A stretch of 28,856 bases of DNA from Deltaproteobacteria bacterium. Its GTDB lineage: Bacteria; Myxococcota_A; UBA9160; UBA4427. Position 1 is the first letter of the stretch, and every line of letters starts with the position of its first letter. The stretch covers positions 1 to 28,856 of the forward strand of contig DRKE01000287.1 of assembly GCA_011051925.1 (NCBI GenBank), read 5' to 3'. The notes under the pieces were generated by a model. The model saw nothing but the letters and a program-made list of their open reading frames with translations, ran no database searches and was not told the DNA's origin. The position numbers were made by a program, and so were the translations under genes. This document shows, in pieces, positions 24,243 through 28,856 of the stretch.

Positions 24243-25348
24243 GGAGCGTGGTTCCCGTGAAGCGACCCGAGCGGATTCTCGTTCGCGGACCGAATTGGCT
24301 CGGCGACGTCATCATGTCGACGCCGGGGTTGCGGGCCCTGCGTCGTGCCTACCCCGACGCCCGGATCGTCGCTCAGGTTCCGGCTCCCCTGGTTCCCCTT
24401 CTCGAAGGGACCGGGGATTGCGACGAGATCTGGCCGGTCGCGTCGCGACGTGCCGGTCGAGGCGTGCTGCGCAGGGAAGCGACGCGCGTCGCGGCTTCCG
24501 GTTTCGATCTGGGGATCGTGATACCCGAGTCGATCTCCTCCGCACTGCGCATGCGTCAGGGCAGGGTCGGACGGATCACGGGGTTCGCGCGGGACCCGAT
24601 CCGACGCTGGCTGCTCGACGACGTGGTCGAAGCACCCTCGGAGTGGGGACGCCGACGTTGGGTTTCTCGCGAGCGATTCGTCATGCGTCTGATGAGCGCG
24701 GTCGGGGCGGACGGAGAAAGCGATCTCGGCCTGCGACTCTGCGTGATGCCGTCCGAAGAGAAGCGGCTCGAGCAGAGTCTCGGTCGCGTGGGCCTCGGCC
24801 TCGCGGAACTCCGGCGGTCACCGCCCGTCATCCTTGCCCCCGGCGCGAGCTTCGGTCCCTCGAAGTGCTGGCCGGTCCGGCGATATGCGGAGCTCGCGGA
24901 TCGATTCGCGCGGAGGGGCCGGATCGTGATGCTGGTCGGCGGGCCGGGAGAGGGGGCGAGGCTCGAGGCCGTTCGGGCGGCGATGCGCACCCGGCCCGTC
25001 GTCTTCGACGACGTTCTCGATCTCGGGGCCTTGAAGGCGCTCGTCAGGAGGGCGGGGCTGCTGGTGGCCAATGATGCCGGTACACGACATCTCGCCGCGG
25101 CCTTCGGCGTACCGGGCGTGATCTTCTTCGGGCCCACTTCCGTGGCCAAGACGGCGGACAACCTGGAGCCGATCGAGATTCTCGAGGCCGATCACGCTTG
25201 CCGCCCGTGCTATCGGCGAGCGTGTCCGACGGATCACCGTTGTCTGCGTTCGATCAGCGTCGAGCATGCCGACCAGGCCGCCATGCGGGTGCTCGATCGC
25301 GTCGGGCCGTGGTGGTCGGGAGCGTTCCGGCGCGACGGGGCGGCATGA
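24239..25348 (+). CDS. waaF: ADP-heptose:LPS heptosyltransferase II
   Basis: WaaF adds the second heptose of the inner core. The 369-residue GT9 protein shows LVRGPNWLGDVIMSTP (14-29), the WaaF-specific start motif; VILAPGASFGPSKCWPVRRYA; NDAGTRHLAAAFGVPGVIFFGPT; and the C-terminal C..CYRRACPTDHRCL cluster conserved in lipopolysaccharide heptosyltransferase II. The usual NDSGPMH is replaced by NDAGTRH. ATG 24239 overlaps the preceding GT9 gene by 4 nt and the stop overlaps the GT2 gene by 4 nt. Together they make the heptose part of the core. Confidence 0.93.
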   Translation: MRSVVPVKRPERILVRGPNWLGDVIMSTPGLRALRRAYPDARIVAQVPAPLVPLLEGTGDCDEIWPVASRRAGRGVLRREATRVAASGFDLGIVIPESISSALRMRQGRVGRITGFARDPIRRWLLDDVVEAPSEWGRRRWVSRERFVMRLMSAVGADGESDLGLRLCVMPSEEKRLEQSLGRVGLGLAELRRSPPVILAPGASFGPSKCWPVRRYAELADRFARRGRIVMLVGGPGEGARLEAVRAAMRTRPVVFDDVLDLGALKALVRRAGLLVANDAGTRHLAAAFGVPGVIFFGPTSVAKTADNLEPIEILEADHACRPCYRRACPTDHRCLRSISVEHADQAAMRVLDRVGPWWSGAFRRDGAA

Positions 25349-26358
25349 TGGATCTGAGCGTCGTGATCGTGAACCATGAAACGCCAGGGCTGCTGGCGAG
25401 GTGCCTGGCGTCCGTGAAGAGCGCCGCATCGGCCCATCCCGGGTTGCGCTTCGAGACGATCGTGGTGGACAACGGATCTCGCGACGACAGCCTGGACGTT
25501 CTCCAGGAGTCGATGCCGTCGGCACGCCGGATTGCCCTGGTACGCAACCGAGGATTCGCCGCTGGCGTGAACCGCGCCCTGGCGATTCGTCGGGGGCGAC
25601 ACATCCTCTTGTTGAATAGCGACGCGGAGATCGGTCGCGAACTCCTGGTCCGGGGGGTCTGCCTGCTCGATGGATCGCCGGACATCGGCGTACTGGGTGC
25701 GGCGCTGCGGCATCCCGATGGTCGCGCCCAGCGCTCGGTCCATGGCTTTCCGGGGCTCGGGGCGGAGTGGCTTTCCGGGAGATCCCGATGGCGTGGGAGT
25801 GCTTCGGAGAGTCCGGTATCGGACAGGCCCGTTGCCGATCCGGTGGGCTTCCAGCGGGGGCGGGACGTCGAGGCCGTCCGGGGCGCGGTCTTCTTCATCC
25901 GGGGCGAACTCCTCGAGAAGGTCGGCTTTCTCGATGAAGGCTATTTCTTCTTTCTCGAGGAGACGGATTTCTGTTGGCGGGTTCGCGAGGCGGGATTCCG
26001 GGTCGTCCACTGCGAGGCGCTCCAGGCGGCCCACCGACTCGGCGCCAGCAGCAAGGCGCGCGTTCCCCTTGCCACCCGGATCGAGTTCCACCGCTCGCTC
26101 TACCGTTTTCTCGATCGGCGGCGTGGCTCTTCGGTGGCGACGATCGTCCGGACGATGCGGATCATCCGGAATGCAGGCCTCGTTCTCGGCCTCTGCCTTG
26201 CCGGTCCCGTTTCCGCCGGAGCGCGCTCTCGCCTCGAAGAGCGGTGGGGCCTGCTTCTGTGGCATCTTCGCGGTCGACCGGACGGGGCGGGACTCGAATC
26301 GGCGCTTGGCGCGGGTGCGGGAGGACATGGGGTGGGCGAGGGCGGAGGGCGGCGGTGA
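25345..26358 (+). CDS. GT2 family glycosyltransferase
   Basis: A 337-residue inverting glycosyltransferase of family 2. It starts DLSVVIVNHETPGLLARCL, with VDNGSRDDS (41-49) for nucleotide binding, NRGFAAGVNRAL (68-79) and LLLNSDAE (88-95) carrying the metal-binding Asp93. The acceptor/catalytic region EETDFCWRVREAGF is typical of rhamnosyltransferase-like (WbbL-type) enzymes. The C-terminal 60 residues have a hydrophobic stretch and a Gly-rich tail, probably for membrane association. Position inside a heptosyltransferase/heptose-kinase group suggests it extends the LPS core; donor and acceptor cannot be read from sequence. It begins ATGATG at 25345, and the stop overlaps hldA (GTGA). Confidence 0.9.
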   Translation: MMDLSVVIVNHETPGLLARCLASVKSAASAHPGLRFETIVVDNGSRDDSLDVLQESMPSARRIALVRNRGFAAGVNRALAIRRGRHILLLNSDAEIGRELLVRGVCLLDGSPDIGVLGAALRHPDGRAQRSVHGFPGLGAEWLSGRSRWRGSASESPVSDRPVADPVGFQRGRDVEAVRGAVFFIRGELLEKVGFLDEGYFFFLEETDFCWRVREAGFRVVHCEALQAAHRLGASSKARVPLATRIEFHRSLYRFLDRRRGSSVATIVRTMRIIRNAGLVLGLCLAGPVSAGARSRLEERWGLLLWHLRGRPDGAGLESALGAGAGGHGVGEGGGRR

Positions 26359-27365
26359 AGAGCGGTCGGCGCGAGAAGCTCGAGGAGGTTCTCGAACGGT
26401 TTTCCTGCCTGCGGGTCCTCGTCGTGGGCGACCTGTTGCTCGACGAATACCGGATCGGCGAGGTCGACCGGATCAGTCCCGAAGCGCCGGTTCCGATCGT
26501 TCGGGTGATGCGCTCGGACACGGTGCTGGGCGGAGCGGGAAACGTCGCCCGGGGAATCGTGACGCTCGGGGCGGAATGTCGATTGGTGGGCCTCGTCGGA
26601 GAGGATCGCGAGGGCGAGATCCTGTCTGGTCTGGTCGAAGGACTCGGGATGGCGGGATCGGGACTCCTGCGCAGTCCCGGGCGCCCGACATCCCACAAGC
26701 TGAGGGTCGTGGCGCGGGGGCAGCAGATGCTCCGGCTCGATCGGGAGGAAGTTTCGCCCCTCGAAGCGGAACGGGTCGATCGGGTTCGCGCGGCCGTGGC
26801 CGAACGGATCGGGGATTGTGATGTCGTCGTTCTCGAGGACTACGACAAGGGACTCTTCGGGCAGGGGTTGGCGCGTTGGATCATCGCGCTGGCCCACGAT
26901 CGGGGCATCCCGGTCGTTGCCGACCCGAAGCGGGATCCCACCCGCTTCCGGGGGGCTTCGCTCGTGAAACCCAACCTGGAGGAGGCCCTTCGCTTCGTTC
27001 CCGGGAGCGACGTCGATTCCGCCGCCCGCCGATCGCTGGTCGAGAAGCTGGGTCATGAGCTGGGTGGGAGGGAGATCGTCCTCACCCGGGGTCGTGCCGG
27101 AATGACCGGGCTCGATCGCGACGGGCGGGTCTTCGACGTACCGACGCGGCCGCTCGAGGTCTTCGATGTCCAGGGTGCCGGGGATACGTGTATCGCGGTC
27201 CTCGGGCTCAGCCTGGCAGCGGGTGCATCCCTGCGTGACGCGTGTATCGTGGCCAATGCAGCGGCCGCCGTCGTGGTCGCGAAGGTGGGGACGGCGGCGG
27301 TGACCCGGGAAGAACTGAAAGCGCGGTTGCCGGGGGTCCTGGCGGTCCAGGAGGAGGAAACGTGA
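26355..27365 (+). CDS. hldA: D-glycero-beta-D-manno-heptose-7-phosphate kinase
   Basis: RfaE1/HldA makes heptose-1,7-bisphosphate on the way to ADP-heptose. GTG 26355, with GGAGGG 5 nt upstream, gives 336 residues of PfkB/ribokinase fold: VVGDLLLDEYRIGEVDRISPE, LGGAGNVARG, VADPKRDPTRFRG, VKPNLEEA and the anion-hole/base motif FDVQGAGDTCIA. This matches the N-terminal half of E. coli HldE; the nucleotidyltransferase half (HldC) is absent, so it must be encoded elsewhere, as must GmhA and GmhB. The downstream stop overlaps yicC by 4 nt. Confidence 0.94.
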   Translation: MKSGRREKLEEVLERFSCLRVLVVGDLLLDEYRIGEVDRISPEAPVPIVRVMRSDTVLGGAGNVARGIVTLGAECRLVGLVGEDREGEILSGLVEGLGMAGSGLLRSPGRPTSHKLRVVARGQQMLRLDREEVSPLEAERVDRVRAAVAERIGDCDVVVLEDYDKGLFGQGLARWIIALAHDRGIPVVADPKRDPTRFRGASLVKPNLEEALRFVPGSDVDSAARRSLVEKLGHELGGREIVLTRGRAGMTGLDRDGRVFDVPTRPLEVFDVQGAGDTCIAVLGLSLAAGASLRDACIVANAAAAVVVAKVGTAAVTREELKARLPGVLAVQEEET

Positions 27366-28249
27366 TCCATAGCATGACGGGATTCGGGCGGGCCCGCTGT
27401 GAGAGCGGTGGCGTCGGTCTCGAGGTCGAGGTGCGTAGCGTCAACCACCGTCATCTGGATCTGCGGGTCCGGCTGCCCCGGGTCCTCGCCGACCATGAGG
27501 CGGAGATCAAGCAGCGCGTGAAGGGCCTGCTCTCCCGCGGCAAGGTCGACGTCACGGTGGGTCTCACGCCGGGGACCGCGACGACTTCGGTCGAGATCGA
27601 CGAGGGGGTCGCGGAACGGTATGTCCGGGCTTCCGAGCGTCTGAGGGAGCGACATGGTCTCGGAGCGGGCCTCGACGCGGCGGCATTGCTCGCGCTTCCC
27701 GGGGTGGTCCGGACGGTCGAAACCGAGATCGATGCGGATCGCTTGATGGGCCCGCTCGCGGATGCGGTCGACGAGGCGACCCGGGCCTTGCTGGCCATGC
27801 GCGCGGCGGAAGGGGAATCGCTTTCCATCGAACTCGAAGGGCGGCTGGATCGGGTCGAGGCCCTGGCAGAGTCCTTCGAAGCCCGGGCGCAAGAGGTGGT
27901 CGCGGTCGCTCGACAGCGCTTGCGGAAACGCGCCGAGCAGATCGAGCGGGAGGTCGGGCTGCTCGACGAGGCGCGGCTCCATCAGGAGATCGTGATCGCA
28001 GCCGATCGACTCGATATCACGGAAGAACTCGTTCGCCTGAAGAGCCATGTTGCCCAGTTCCGGGAAACGCTTCGCTCGGCAGGGATCGGGCATCCCGTCG
28101 GGCGCCGGCTCGATTTCCTGCTCCAGGAACTCGGTCGCGAGGCCAACACGGTCGGATCCAAGGCGAGTGATGCCCCCCTCGCCCAGGACGTCGTGGAACT
28201 CAAGACCGAACTCGAACGGATTCGGGAACAGGTGCAGAACGTTGAGTAG
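27362..28249 (+). CDS. yicC: YicC family endoribonuclease
   Basis: YicC proteins are oligomeric endoribonucleases linked to sRNA turnover and stationary-phase survival. GTG 27362 follows an AGGAGGAGG tract and yields 295 residues starting MIHSMTGFGRAR, the family hallmark, then EVRSVNHRHLDL. The C-terminal DUF1732 block contains LKSHVAQFRETL and GRRLDFLLQELGREANTVGSK, conserved in all members. Acidic residues in this block are the proposed active site. The yicC-remA-gmk order is widely conserved among bacteria with RemA-like proteins. It overlaps hldA by 4 nt. Confidence 0.95.
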   Translation: MIHSMTGFGRARCESGGVGLEVEVRSVNHRHLDLRVRLPRVLADHEAEIKQRVKGLLSRGKVDVTVGLTPGTATTSVEIDEGVAERYVRASERLRERHGLGAGLDAAALLALPGVVRTVETEIDADRLMGPLADAVDEATRALLAMRAAEGESLSIELEGRLDRVEALAESFEARAQEVVAVARQRLRKRAEQIEREVGLLDEARLHQEIVIAADRLDITEELVRLKSHVAQFRETLRSAGIGHPVGRRLDFLLQELGREANTVGSKASDAPLAQDVVELKTELERIREQVQNVE

Positions 28250-28286
28250 CACTCCGCTCCGGGATCGCGCCGCCACCGCTCCGACG

Positions 28287-28538
28287 ATGGTGAATATCGG
28301 ATACGGGAATCTCGTGACCGCCTCGCGGGTCATCGCGATCATCTCTCCGGGTTCGTCGCCCATGCGGCGACTCCGGGAGGAAGCGGGAAAGCGCGGAAAA
28401 CTCATCGACGCGACCGAAGGTCGTCGTACGCGGTCGATCGTCGTCACGGACAGTGACCACGTCATCCTTTCGGCGATCACGCGCGAGACGATCGCGGCGC
28501 GTCTCGCTCCCGATTTCCAGGGGGAGGATGCCGAATGA
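28287..28538 (+). CDS. RemA/DUF370 family DNA-binding regulator
   Basis: An 83-residue protein starting MVNIGYGNLVTASRVIAI, with SPGSSPMRRLREEA, KLIDATEGRRTRSIVVTD and DHVILSAI...TIAARL. These match the DUF370/RemA family closely. In Bacillus subtilis, RemA activates biofilm-matrix operons and forms ring-like DNA-binding oligomers; in Gram-negatives its role is little studied. ATG 28287 has no clear ribosome site; an in-frame TTG at 28242 inside the end of yicC would add 15 residues and is the alternative. It lies 37 bp after yicC and before gmk. Confidence 0.9.
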   Translation: MVNIGYGNLVTASRVIAIISPGSSPMRRLREEAGKRGKLIDATEGRRTRSIVVTDSDHVILSAITRETIAARLAPDFQGEDAE

Positions 28539-28619
28539 GTCCGCCCCGTGAGATGGCCACCCCCGGGCTTCGCCCTCATCGTCGACGGCCGTGGTCCGGG
28601 TGCCCGGGCCTTTCCGTCC

Positions 28620-28635
28620 GGAGGCGCCGAGGGTG
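28620..28635 (+). promoter_or_regulatory. gmk ribosome binding site and GTG start
   Basis: GGAGG (28620-28624), an 8-nt spacer, then GTG 28633. The reading frame is closed by a stop at 28549-28551. GTG codons at 28591 and 28600 would give N-terminal extensions without better ribosome sites. Confidence 0.6.
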
Positions 28636-28856
28636 AAGGGCCATGTCTTCGTGATCGCGGCGCCCTCCGGTACGGGCAAGACGACGATCTGTCACAAGAT
28701 TCTCGAACGGGACCCGCATCTGCGGCTCTCGGTCTCGCACACGACCCGCGAGCCCCGAAAAGGAGAAGTGGACGGCGTCGACTACCATTTCGTGGATCCT
28801 GAGACGTTCCGCGAACTCGTCGAGAGCGGAGCGTTTCTCGAGCATGCGGAATACAA
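28633..28856 (+). CDS. gmk: Guanylate kinase (3' partial)
   Basis: Gmk converts GMP to GDP. The frame runs off the right edge after 74 complete residues. It begins VKGHVFVIAAPSGTGKTT, with the P-loop APSGTGKT, followed by LRLSVSHTTREPRKGEVDGVDYHFVD, the GMP-binding segment of guanylate kinases (SxTTRxxRxGExxGxDYxF), and GAFLEHAEY. The downstream part is outside the window. Position after yicC and the RemA gene is the classical order. Confidence 0.95.
   Translation, partial: MKGHVFVIAAPSGTGKTTICHKILERDPHLRLSVSHTTREPRKGEVDGVDYHFVDPETFRELVESGAFLEHAEY

Noticed and set aside
1..28856. CRISPR, insertion sequence, prophage or tRNA features
   Set aside because: No direct-repeat array, transposase, integrase, terminal repeats or cloverleaf were found on either strand.

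Overview
The window is about 28.9 kb of GC-rich, densely coding chromosomal DNA from a Gram-negative (diderm, LPS-making) bacterium. LpxI in place of LpxH, a DUF4388/PATAN protein, a very long BamA with an extra N-terminal domain, and a Gfo/Idh oxidoreductase between lpxI and lpxB all point to a deltaproteobacterial-type lineage (Myxococcota, Desulfobacterota or Binatota grade). That placement is inference from gene content only. There are no rRNA, tRNA, IS, phage or CRISPR features; this is a housekeeping envelope-biogenesis region.

Layout. (1) 2-2385, +: 5'-truncated TPR/zinc-ribbon membrane protein, then a DUF4388 protein with one membrane anchor. (2) 2417-9398, +: phoH, ybeY, lnt, prfB (with the classical programmed +1 frameshift), a LolC/E-type permease with an unusual extra membrane domain, and lolD, all translationally overlapped. 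(3) 9399-9703: the only gene-free stretch over 300 bp, with a possible terminator and promoter. (4) 9704-19926, +: bamA, skp/ompH, lpxA, lpxI, a Gfo/Idh oxidoreductase, lpxB, waaA/kdtA and lpxK. This covers outer-membrane protein assembly and most of Raetz lipid A synthesis, but lpxC, lpxD and fabZ are not here. (5) 19937-22965, -: lptF followed by a gene fusing an LPS (Kdo/heptose) kinase domain through one hydrophobic segment to an ACP5/purple-acid-phosphatase-like metallophosphoesterase. (6) 23037-28856, +: two GT9 heptosyltransferases, a GT2 glycosyltransferase, the heptose-7-phosphate kinase hldA/rfaE1, yicC, a RemA (DUF370) homologue and the start of gmk.

How the parts fit. Lipid A is built by LpxA/LpxI/LpxB/LpxK, Kdo is added by WaaA, heptoses are activated by HldA and transferred by the GT9 enzymes, and LPS is exported by LptF. 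Lnt and LolCE/LolD finish and release lipoproteins, and BamA/Skp insert outer-membrane proteins. The kinase-phosphatase fusion beside lptF is the most novel item: kinase and phosphatase appear to sit on opposite faces of the inner membrane in one polypeptide. Other points of interest are the extra domain on the Lol permease, the long BamA whose only four cysteines lie in predicted surface loops, a lone GnnA-like oxidoreductase, a probable CTG start for phoH, and strong enrichment of the word GATC.
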